Assembly (NCBI RefSeq): GCF_022539505.1
Contig: NC_061514.1
Location: forward strand, 214,846,837-214,910,836
Direction: 5' to 3'
DNA from: Lolium rigidum
Lineage: Eukaryota; Streptophyta; Magnoliopsida; Poales; Poaceae
DNA: 64,000 nucleotides
The notes under the pieces were generated by a model. The model ran no database searches and had not been told where the DNA came from. It worked only from the letters and a program-made list of their open reading frames with translations. Below, in pieces: positions 47,501 to 57,974 of this stretch; positions within the stretch are counted from its first letter, which is position 1, and each line of letters starts with the position of its first letter. The position numbers and the translations under genes were made by a program.

Positions 47501-49672
47501 GAGCCAAGGGGGCGACGAAGACCAGATCGAGATGGAGGATCTGGTGCGCCGTCGTGAGGCGGTCCAGATCCGCACCATCTCGTCGCCGGCGAGGGCCGGA
47601 GACGGCCGGAATCGAGCGGCAACGGCGGTGGCGACGCGAATCGCTAGAGAGGGGAATTAGGGTTAGGGTTTCATCGAAGCGGCGCGAGAAGGAGAGAGTG
47701 AGCGACCGCTCGGGTCGGTTGGACCCGAGCTGGTCTAACCCAACCCGCTGGGCCGCACTGGCATGTGGGCCCAGGGGCAATTGTGTCATTTCACAATTCT
47801 TTAAAATGCAGAAACTTTGAAATTACACAATAAATGTTTAATAGCTCTAAAAAATAATTAAAAATATGAAAACCACTCAGTATAAAAAACTCTATCATAA
47901 TAAAATATGAAATAGAATTTTTGAAGATAAACAAGAATAAGTTCAAATTGGATGATTAAAATAATCATTTAAATCACATATATTATTTTCAATAATGAAA
48001 ATAAGTCAATGAATTCTTTTGGACTTTAAAAACACCTTGACAACATTTCAAGGTTGTATTTTTCCCTAAATAGAGTATCCCCAAATTATTCTTAGTACTA
48101 ACCTCTCACATGAAATATTAACGACATCGGAAGGGGGGAACAAACCCTAAAACTGGAATCATGCATAAATGCTTCTTTAACCATTGCCCTTATCGGACAA
48201 TGATGCTATTTTTCAGCAACAGAGGACAAGGGTTAGTCAACACCATCCAACTGCAACACTTTGCAGTTTTCAGGCAAGTTCATCACTTGCTCATGTCATT
48301 CGAGTATTTTTATCAAATTACTTGCAAAGTACTATGTTTATCACTATTGCATAAAAAGCAAAACCACTATTTTCATAACTATGAATATGACTATGTGGTT
48401 GGCAATGGAACCATGGAATGTGTTGACATTGTGGAGGTTCCATTGCAATGGGTTTATATCCATCTAGGATTAAACAACAAATGTCGTCCAGTGATTCTTG
48501 TGCCGTAATACCCGTGTTAACCATAAGATCTGGAGTGGGACGGAGTAGTGAAAAGTGTTTCCACCTCTCGTTCATCAAAGGATGCGCTTATCGTAGCTGT
48601 TGTATCTTGCGAGAACAACCGGAGGGTGGGGATGCCATTCTAATTCCCCACGGTAATGCGGTCTATGAGGGGTTGCAACGACCGGCGAAGGACCATGGTT
48701 GCGACCTGGTAATAGTCGAGGTCGGAAGGTATCCTTTGGATACGCTGACCGGCGAGGACCCAAGGTCGGAATTGCAACAAAGGGTGGGTGTTCGAGGTAG
48801 CGGAGGACCATGATTGGCTAGACCTTATACCGGGCCTCACAGCATTAGAAGTGTGGACGGGAAAGCTGCCCGGTTGGCACCAAGGTTAAGATCTCTTATG
48901 GGTAAAGCAACACACCTCTGCAGAGTGTAATGAATCGTGACCTGTCACTCCCTGTTCCGGCATTTGGAACTGCGAACGCTGCCGGAAAGGAACTCCATGA
49001 AGTTCTAGTAAACCGGTGAAGGCTGACGGACATAGTTCTTCGAAATAAAAGCAACCTCTTGAAGAAATGTTTATCAAAACTTGCATTGGTATTAGACTTT
49101 CTGGTCTAATATTGTAGCTAGTGCATTAAACACCTCTTTTCTATAATGAACTTGTTGAGTACGCTCGTACTCATACCACTCTTAAATCCCCTGCTTAGAT
49201 TGTCTGAACCATCTGGAGGAGGACAACGACAACCCTGAAGGAGCCGACATTATCGGCTATGAAGAACCTGACCTCTCTGGAGGTGTCGAAGGTGTAGACT
49301 ACCTTATAGTCTACGGAACCGGAGAGGGTTCCGGAGGAGAGCAAGCGTAGACCGTTTAGTAGTAGTAGTCACCGAGCAGTACAAACTCTTAGTACTTTAC
49401 TGCTCGAGGAAATAAATGTATAACTTAGTAAGACTGCTATATTGTAAGTTGAGTTGGGTTCGCCTCGAACCCAGGAGTATCCCTCTTAGGACCCAAGAGG
49501 AGCTCTGAGATGATATGTACATTATGTTTGTAATAATAAATGAATGAGTTATGGACCTGCTATGTTCTGTTGTACTACGCTGAGGGATGTAATATTTGCG
49601 GAATGGTACTTCGTGAATGTTATATCAACGACCGGCATACTACAACATGCAGTGGTATGCAGGGTCACCACA
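44558..49672 (+). repeat. Tekay1 3' LTR (5115 bp)
   Basis: Uninterrupted partner of the split 5' LTR; 5115 bp against 5111 bp without E. Gain or loss of G at CAG sites (for example 34966 against 46199, 35840 against 47084) is a frequent type of difference. It is followed by CATAA and the resumed D gag. Confidence 0.96.
44980..47789 (-). other. Putative antisense two-exon gene in Tekay1 3' LTR
   Basis: Same layout as in the 5' LTR without the E interruption. A minus-strand ORF from 47789 (MTQLPLGPHASAAQ) runs through an aaccctaaccctaa leader-like part to PWYSCSR. There the donor CCAG|GTATGT (exon end 47290) can join, after a 2.1-kb intron, to the acceptor before 45196 in the same reading phase. 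The last exon codes a short acidic tail and is followed by AATAAA at 44980-44985. Tekay2 has the same architecture at 61849-63807. Confidence 0.5.
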
Positions 49673-49677
49673 CATAA

Positions 49678-49945
49678 TGAATTTTAAGCAATTGGATAAT
49701 GAGCATGTTTCCAAAGCATGGGAAATAATGAAATCTTTAGTAAAGAATTGCCCTACCCATGGACTAACTACTTGGATAATCATCCAAACCTTTTATGCAG
49801 GATTGAATTTTTCTTCACGGAACCTATTGGATTCAGCTGCTGGAGGTACTTTTATGTCCATCACCTTAGGCGCCGCAACAAAGCTTCTTGATAATATGAT
49901 GATCAATTACTCTGAATGGCACACAGAAAGGGCTCCACAAGGTAA
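49678..49945 (+). pseudogene. gag: D gag, second half
   Basis: It continues the D gag from NFKQLDNEHV to the SEWHTERAPQG region, matching 18891-19595 of BC. It is interrupted again after GGTAA by CACTA-3, whose 3-bp target TAA is 49943-49945. The remainder of D is not in the window. Confidence 0.92.
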
Positions 49946-50284
49946 CACTACAAGAAAAATTGCCATGGCCAACGAAGTTGAAGTCGCGCTGTGGTTGCTG
50001 GTGCACCATGGCCGACGATTTTTGGTCTCTCCGTTGTGCATGTCAAAACGTTTTTTTCTCGTTTTTGAGGCCACCTAGCCCGACGAAAACGGCCAAAACG
50101 TCGCGTATGGTGTCCCGGGACGTGGTGCATCTCAAAATCTCGGGTTCGCCGGCCGAGTCAACGCAAATCCGCACCGCCGAGGGATGTAGGGCCCAGATGG
50201 CAGCCTCTCTGGCATTGTTTTTTTTCTCGATCGCGCCATCTCGTTCAACGCTCTCCGATCGAGCCGTTTACGATGCAGGATCAT

Positions 50285-51018
50285 GGGTCCCGCATGTCAT
50301 CCTCTATGAACCAAAATTCTTTCTATTCTTGGATTTTTTGACCCCCTGATTTCTGGCTACTTCCTTTTTCTTTTGATCCCTTGCCGCCTTGGAAACGTTG
50401 ATACCGCTGCTGCTAATTGGGACCCGCATGTCATCTTCTATGAGCAATCAACTTTCTTTTCTTGGAGTTTTTTTTGGCACCTCATATTTGGTCACTTGCC
50501 TTTTTCTTTCGATCCCCTGCCACCTCTCAAACGGTGATACCGCTGCTGCTAAATGGGACCCGCATGTCATCCTCTATGTACTATAAAACTTTCTTTTCTT
50601 GGATTTTGTTGGCACCTCATATATCGTCACTTGCCTTTTTCTTTCGATCCCCTGCCGCCTCTCAAACGGTGAGACCGCTGCTGCTAAATGGGACCCGCAT
50701 GTCATCCTCTATGTACTATAAAACTTTCTTTTCTAGGATTTTTTCTGGAACCTCATATTTGGTCACTTGCCTTTTTCTTTCGATCCCGTGCAGCCTCTCA
50801 AACGGTGATACCGCTGCTGCTAAATGGGACCCGCATGTCATCCTCTATGTACAATCAAGTTTCTTTTCTTGAATTATTTTTGGCTCCTGATATTTGGTCA
50901 CTTGCCTTTTTCTTTCGATCTCATGCCACGTTTGAAAAGTTGAGGAACCTACTGGCTCATGGGACCCGCATGTCATCCTCTATGTACTATAAAACATTCT
51001 TTTCTTGGATTTTTTTGG
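50285..51018. repeat. CACTA-3 minisatellite, first block (period about 135 bp)
   Basis: The core GGGACCCGCATGTCATCCTC starts at about 50285, 50419, 50555, 50690, 50826 and 50961, spacings of 134-136. Each unit also has a T-rich segment with ttcttttcttgga, a cacttgcctttttctttcgat block and a gccgcct...cgttga block. Confidence 0.93.
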
Positions 51019-51023
51019 CACCT

Positions 51024-52612
51024 TGCTGGCGTGTAATTGACACATGTCTGTTGGGAACCCCAAGAGGAAGGTGTGATGCGTACAGCAGCAAATTTTCCCT
51101 CAGTAAGAAACCAAGGTTATCGAACCATTAGGAGTCAAGGAACACGTGAAGGTTGTTGGTGACGGATTGTAGTGCGGCGCAACACCAGGGATTCCGGCGC
51201 CAACGTGGAACCTGCACAACACAATAAAAATACTTTGCCCCAACTTAACAGTGAGGTTGTCAATCTCACCGGCTTGCTGTAAACAAAGGATTAAACGTAT
51301 GGTGTGGAAAATTATGTTTGTTTGCGAAGAACAGTAAAGAACAGAGTTTGCAGTAGATTGTATTTCAGATGTAAAAGAATGGACCGGGGTCCACAGTTCA
51401 CTAGTGGTGTCTCTCCGATAAGAAATAGCATGTTGGGTGAACAAATTACGGTTGGGCAATTGACAAATAGAGAGGGCATAACAATGCACATACATATCAC
51501 GATGACTACTATGAGATTTAATCGGGGCATTACGACAAAGTACATAGACCGCTATCCGAGCATGCATCTATGCCTAAAAAGTCCACCTTCGAGGTTAGCA
51601 TCCGCACCCCTTCCAGGTATTAAGTTGCAAACAACGGACAATTGCATTAAGTATGGTGCGTAATGTAATCAACACAAATATCCTTAGACAAAGCATTGAT
51701 GTTTTATCCCTAGTGGCAACGAGACATCCACAACCTTAGAACTTTCCGTCACTGTCCCAGATTCAATGGAGGCATGAACCCACTATCGAGCATAAATACT
51801 CCTTCTTGGAGTTACAAGCATCAACTTGGCCAGAGCCTCTACTAGCAACGGAGAGCATGCAAGAACATAAACAACACATATATGATAGATTGATAATCAA
51901 CTTGACATAGTTTTCCATATTCATCGGATCCCAACAAACACAACATGTAGCATTACAAATAGATGATCTTGATCATGATAGGCAGCTCACAAGATCTAAC
52001 ATGATAGCACAATGAGGACAAGACAACCATCTAGCTACTGCTATGGACCCATAGTCCAGGGGTGAACTACTCACACATCAATCCGGAGGCGATCATGGTG
52101 ATGAAGAGTCCTCCGGGAGATGATTCCCCTCTCCGGCAGGGTGCCGGAGGCGATCTCCTGAATCCCCCGAGATGGGATTGGCGGCGGCGGCGTCTCTGGA
52201 AGGTTTTCCGTATCGTGGCTCTCGGTACAGGGGTTTTCGCGACGAAGGTTATAAGTAGGCGGAAGGGCAGCGTTGGAGGCGGCACAGGGGCCCCGCACCA
52301 TAGGCCGGCGCGGGCCCCATGCTGGCCGCGCCGCCCTATGGGTACGGGCCCTCGTGGCCCCACTTCGTAACCCCTCCGGTCTTCTGGAAGCTCCGTGGAA
52401 AAATAAGACCCTGGGCGTTGATTTCGTCCAATTCCGAGAATATTTCTGAAACCAAAAACAACAGAAAACATCAACTGGCTCTTCGGCATCTCGTCAATAG
52501 GTTAGTGCCGGAAAATGCATAATAATGACATAAAGTGTGTATAAAACATGTGAGTATCATCATAAAAGTAGCATGGAACATAAGAAATTATAGATACGTT
52601 TGAGACGTATCA
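51024..52612 (-). mobile_element. Solo LTR F (1589 bp)
   Basis: A single LTR of the BC family on the minus strand, from TGATACGTTT-side end at 52612 to the TGCTGGCG end at 51024, with CACCT on both sides (51019-51023 and 52613-52617). No internal domain is attached on either side. This is the product of recombination between the two LTRs of a complete element. Confidence 0.96.
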
Positions 52613-53790
52613 CACCTCATATTTGGTCACTTGCCTTTTTCTTTCGATCCCCTGCCGCTTATCAAATGGTGATACCGCTGCTGCTAATTGGGACCCACAT
52701 GTCAACCTCTATGTACAATCAAGTTTCTTTTCTTGAATTATTTTTGGCTCCTGATATTTGGTCACTTGCCTTTTTGTTCCGATCTCATGCCACGTTTGAA
52801 ACGTTGAGGACCCTGCTGGCTCATGGGACCCGCATGTCATCCTCTATGTGCTATAAAAGTTTATTTTCTTTGATTTTTTTTCACCCTCTGATTTTTGGCT
52901 ATTTCCTTTTTCTTTTGATCCCCTGCCGCCTTGGAAACGTTGAGTAAGCTGCTGACTCATGGGACCCGCATGTCATCCTCTATGTACAATCAACTTTCTT
53001 TTTCTTTTGATCTCAAGCCGCATTTGAAACGTTGAGACCGCTCGTCTGCTAATTGGGACCCGCATGTCATCCTCTATGTATAATAAAGTTTTTTTCTTGG
53101 ATTATCTTTGGCTCCTGATATTTTGTCACTTGCCTTTTTCTTTCGATCTCATGCCGCATTTGAAACGTTGAGTAAGCTGCTGGCTCATGGGTCCCGCATG
53201 TCATCCTCTACGAAGAATAAAAGTTTCCTTTCTTGGATTTATTTTTGACCCCTAATTTCTGGCTATTTGCCTTTTTCTTTTGATCTCCTGCCCCCTTTGA
53301 AACGATGAGGACGCTGTTGGCAGGTCGGTCCCACATGTCATCCTCTGTGAACAATAAAAGTTTCTTTTGATGGATTTATTTTGAACCCCTAATTAATTTC
53401 GGGATATTTCCTTTTTTCCCTTTTATACCCTGCCGCCTTGGAATCGTTGAGGATGCTGCTGCCTCATGGGTCCCGCATGTCATCCTCTCAGAAAGGTAAA
53501 TGTTTCTTTTCTTGGATTTTGTTTACCAAATGATTTTTGTCTAATTTTTTCTTTCGATCTCCTGCCGCCTTTAAAACGTTGAGTACGCTGCTGGCTCACG
53601 GGCCCCACATGTCAGCCTCTATGAACAATAAACGCTGAGGATGCTGCTGCCTCATGGGTCCCGCATGTCATCCTCTTAGAACGAAAATGTTTCTTTTCTT
53701 GGATTTTTTACCAACATATTTTTGGTTTATTTTTTCTTTCCATCCCCTGCCGCCTTTAAAACGTTGACGACGCTACTGGCTCATGGGTCC
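52613..53790. repeat. CACTA-3 minisatellite, second block
   Basis: The repeat resumes exactly at the CACCT duplication. About nine more core units follow (near 52689, 52825, 52963, 53056, 53189, 53327, 53467, 53602, 53657), more diverged and with two short intervals, until LTR G begins inside the next core. Confidence 0.9.
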
Positions 53791-53900
53791 TGATGACCCA
53801 CAAGTATAGGGGGCGTATCGTAGTATCTTCGATAAGTAAGAATGTCGATCCCAACGAGGAGCAGAAGGTGTTGACAAGCAGTTTCGATGAAGGATTCACC
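53791..53900 (-). mobile_element. LTR G, one end only
   Basis: It starts TGATGACCCACAAGTATAGG, the same type of LTR end as E, and runs into the gap after 110 bases with sequence that differs from E. GGTCC (53786-53790) is the likely target duplication. The rest of this element must lie in the gap or be lost. Confidence 0.8.
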
Positions 53901-54000
53901 NNNNNNNNNNNNNNNNNNNNNNNNNNNNNNNNNNNNNNNNNNNNNNNNNNNNNNNNNNNNNNNNNNNNNNNNNNNNNNNNNNNNNNNNNNNNNNNNNNNN
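53901..54000. other. Assembly gap (100 N)
   Basis: A second placeholder gap of exactly 100 N. The sequences on the two sides belong to different elements, so the true distance is unknown. Confidence 0.99.
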
Positions 54001-56895
54001 CGGCCGCCCCTTTCTCTTCTGCACCGGCGAGCGCCGCGCAGACGTCGTGGACGCGACGGCTCCAGGCCGCCCGATCCAGATCCGACGGCCGCATGGCGCA
54101 TGCACGGCCACGTCGGCGTGCATGGCCACGTCGGCTGGTCTAGCCCGCCACGGGCCCCAGCCTTTTTCCTTTTTCTTTTTTTTCTCCGGCCACCGGAGAG
54201 CCCCACTGGGCCGGCTCAACTGCACAGCACCCGCACGGCCCAGATCTTCCCGCCCATTTTATTTTCGGTTAAAAATCTGAATAGCAATTAAAAATGGAAA
54301 TCTACCGTGTACTGTTTTGCTTATAACGTGAGTTTGGTAGATTCAAATGAGGTGATTCCAATTGCAGTAGAACCAGTATTAAAATATCTATCCAATGTCA
54401 CTGACCTTGTATTTTTAGGATTTTTTTACCATTTTTTATGTATTAAACTTGATCACTGTATTCTGGTTAGTATTCTTAATTCATAAAATTGGGAAATTAA
54501 TATTTTTGATTGAATCCAATTGTGTTGATCTTAGATTGTTACTGTGCATCTAGGAAAAATATCATTAGTCTCTGTTCATAGAATTTTGTCTCTGGTTATG
54601 AATGTATGTGTGTCACATGCAATGATAGGCTCAAAATTTGTTTGTTTTATTTAAACCTTTACCTCCATTTGGTTTTAAATTAAACAACCCATCTTTATTT
54701 ACTGCCAAACAACTCCCCTGCATGTTTTGCATATTTTATTAAGTTACCATTTGGTTCTTATGTTGTGTATTGATTATGTGTACCGTTTACTTTTGCGGCG
54801 CTAGATACGAACGAGGGTGAAGTGGAAGGGGAGGATTTTGGAGAAGATCTCGAGGAAGACCAGGGACAAGCCAACCAAGGCAAGCCATCTTTTGAACTCT
54901 GATTTGGTGTCTAGTTGGATGTCATTCGTAGATATCCAAAGCACCTTGATCTCTATGTGTGTTGCTCTCTCTATATTGTCATCTATGTGTGTTTTCAAGT
55001 GGGGTACTCCCTAGTGGTGATACTCCACTAGTGTCTTGTGTTTTTGGGATGCATGGTATCATGGCCGTGCCATTCCACTTGTGTTATCTTGCATACTCAA
55101 CTTGAGTATACCCCAATCCTAGAAAATAGCTTACACCACCACTCCCTTATGTAGTATGGAGGTATCAATGCCATGGTCTTAGTGTATTCTCAAAATGGAT
55201 TGATTATGCCCAACACTAATAGGTTGGTTAAATTTTTTTTACACTACCCTAAAGTAGTAATCTAGCATCATAAAATCTGAGCTTAGTACAATAATTGTAG
55301 ACTTGCACATGCTTACCTCGAGTAAGTGTGAGTTCTCTTTTGTCACTCAGCCAAACCCCTTGATCAGTCTATGGTCGCCAATTCGGCCATGAAGACAATT
55401 GTAGTTTCCTCTCATGAAACTTTAGGATGGGAACCCCTCAAGGGTTACCTTGTTGTAAATGTTTTGAGAAAAACCTTGAGTGAGGGAAGCTTACTCAAGC
55501 GTAAAGTTTATGAAAGCAAAGGTTTTGGTAAAGGTATTGGAAAGGTGTTGTATGGTTGATGGACATGTGGAAGTGTTGAAGGTTAAGGTTTTATGGGAAA
55601 AACGAGCACTGCGTATAAGTGTTCGCCGAACCAACTTTACTTGCGCAACCACATTACTCAAAGTGGGTACGGGCTTAGTTTGACGTCTGTTGAAATTGGC
55701 ATGAGTCCCCTTCACAACTCTCTAGGGAGGGTCACGATGACCTCTAACGCCGGGTTGCGCTCTGAAGGAGGCAATACACTATAGTTGTCTATAGCCGGAC
55801 GATTACTGAGGGTCTTCCGTCGTGGCGCCGGAGATACGCTCCAATAAGGAGGTATGCTGCCGGGGTGCCGGGAAGGGGTAAGCCCGCAGGGAAGGAACTC
55901 ATGAAAATGGAGGCGGGCGTAGGACTATGACTGATTATCCGAACCTCGCATACTTTTGTATGTCGAATCGGGGATGATCCCGGCGGATTTGTCGGTTCTT
56001 GTGGGGAAAGTGCGCGAACTCTGCAGAGTCAAATCTATTCGAATAGCCGCGTCCGCGGTCATGGACGAGTTGAAAAGGCCAACCTTAACCTGGGCTTTGA
56101 GTTTTGTTTTGACAAAGGCTTTATAAAGAAAGTGTTGTGTTGGATGTACCGGAAGGGTACCGGAAAGGTGTGTGTCGACCATATGGAGATGGTCGCCGGA
56201 AAAGATAACAAAGTGGGGAACCTCTACTAATGTTTCATGGAAAGGAACTCTTCTTTAACAAAGATATAGAGATGTCATAGGATTTCCCTAGCATATCCAT
56301 CAATTGAGATGGAAGAATGCTAACTCTTCTTTAACAAAGATATAGAGATGTCATAGGACAACAATAGTGTTCCCTTCACTTGAGATGTCGGGATGCTATG
56401 TCAACAAGAGATATTGATGCATGCTTTATCCACAAGAGAAACTACCCTTCCTCTCTTGTTTCCTTTAGTTAGCTTATGTTAGCACCCCCTTGTGATGGTT
56501 TTGCGAGTACAATTCCAAATGTACTCACGGCTTTGTCCCTGGCTATTTACTTGGCCAGACTATGAGGAGGACTATGAAGATGACGGAGGCTACCAGGACG
56601 ACTATAAGACCTAGGACAATCTCCAAGTCAGCTGCCTATAGGTCTAAAGGCATGACTTGGGCCCGACGATGACGACGTGTATCCGCTGCTATGTTTGTGT
56701 GAACTTGCCCGCGGTGGCATTTGTGTAAGACTGGGTCATGTGACTCTATTGTTGTAAGGCTATTTATTCGGTACTTGTAATGGATGTTGTAATCTGGATA
56801 TTCAGTTCGGTTATGTTCTCACGGCAGACTGATCATGGGGTCGTGAGAGGAATACATAACAGGGTATTTTGGACATGTAGTCTGGGGTCCCCACA
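54001..56895 (+). mobile_element. Tekay2 5' LTR, 3' portion
   Basis: It ends GGTCCCCACA at 56895, like the CACCACA end of Tekay1, and is followed directly by gag codons. Contents: a GC-rich start (54001-54260), an AT-rich block, an acidic open stretch after an AG (54806-54903; DTNEGEVEGEDFGED, then a stop), a T-rich part, and a GAGTAC...GTACTC hairpin near 56504-56526 with an acidic stretch behind it. Its beginning is lost at the gap, and it does not overlap the visible part of the 3' LTR, so identity cannot be tested directly. Confidence 0.7.
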
Positions 56896-57933
56896 GAGCG
56901 GGAGGCGAAAGAAAAAGAGGAGGCAGATGCAGCAGCTAGAGCAGAAAATGCACCACCACCACCACACCCAATGATGCATCCAGACTTCCAACAGTACATG
57001 AGAGCAATGGAAGAAGATAGGAGGAGGTACCAGGAAAGTCAAAACAAGAATATCCAAGATTTCTTTACCCAAGTCATCACCGATAGGGGTAATGAAGGCA
57101 AAGGAGTAACCTTATCAGACTTTCAAAATGCAAGACCATTACCTTTTGCATCAGCTCCAGAACCAATGAATGCAGAAGACTGGCTCATGGATACGGAACG
57201 GAAGTTGAAGACCATTGGATGCAACGATGAGGAGAAGATCCGGTATGCCACTTATCTGTTGTCAGGACCAGCAGCATCATGGTGGGAGAACCTAGTGGCA
57301 GTACACCCTCCAGAAAAGGTGTTCACCTGGGAGGAATTCAAGAAGAAGTTCCGGGATGATCATGTTCCGGAGAGCGTGGTGGAATTGAAGAAGAGAGAGT
57401 TTGATGAACTACATCAGAACACTGCACCCGTTATACAGTATGTTCGAGATTTCAACAGGTTGTCACGGTATGCACCTGAGGAAGTTGACACTGAAGAGAA
57501 AAGAAAGAAGCGATTCATGAAAGGCATGAATCCATACATGAAGATGCAACTGAGGTTGGCACGGACTGATGAATTCCAGGAACTGATTGACTCGGCAATC
57601 ACTTTCGAGGATGACTACAGGAAGGTCCAAGAGGATAGGAGGAAGAGGGCTCGTATCGAGCCAAGGAAGTACCCAGTCAGTAAACCAACACCCGACCGGA
57701 GTTTCAAACCCCGATTCCGACCTACTGGTAATCAATACAACCGGGGAGGTCAGAATCAGAACCCAAAGAACCAGATCATCTATCATAATTGTGGATAGAG
57801 AGGTCATGTGCAGAAGGATTGTCAGAAGCCCAGGATCATTTGTTATGGTTGTGGGAAAGAGGGACACATCAAGCCAGAGTGTCCAAACAAGGCGTCATGG
57901 AGTGGACAAAGCTCAGGAGGACGAGGTGGAAGC

Positions 57934-57974
<41 letters not shown>

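Larger units (their letters stand above)
26195..49672 (+). mobile_element. Tekay1, full-length chromovirus-like Gypsy element with nested E
   Basis: Complete element: 5' LTR (26195-27701 plus 34832-38435), primer site, extra ORF, gag-pol, polypurine tract and 3' LTR (44558-49672). It is flanked by CATAA on both sides and splits the D gag exactly. Without E it is 16.3 kb. LTRs of about 5.1 kb, a Met-tRNA primer site and a chromodomain-like tail place it with the Tekay/Del type (established knowledge of that clade). Nonsense and frameshift lesions in pol make this copy non-functional on its own. Confidence 0.95.
49946..53790 (+). mobile_element. CACTA-3, left end with minisatellite body (contains solo LTR F)
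   Basis: It starts CACTACAAGAAAAATTGCC inside the D gag. The first 340 bases are unique subterminal sequence; from about 50285 it consists of a tandem repeat. No transposase is present and no right terminus is found before LTR G at 53791, so it is either a deletion derivative or continues beyond the gap. The layout fits Caspar-type CACTA elements with repeat-filled subterminal parts (family from memory). Confidence 0.82.

Noticed and set aside
50285..53790. CRISPR-like array
   Set aside because: Repeats of about 135 bp with mutually similar spacers in a plant transposon are a minisatellite.
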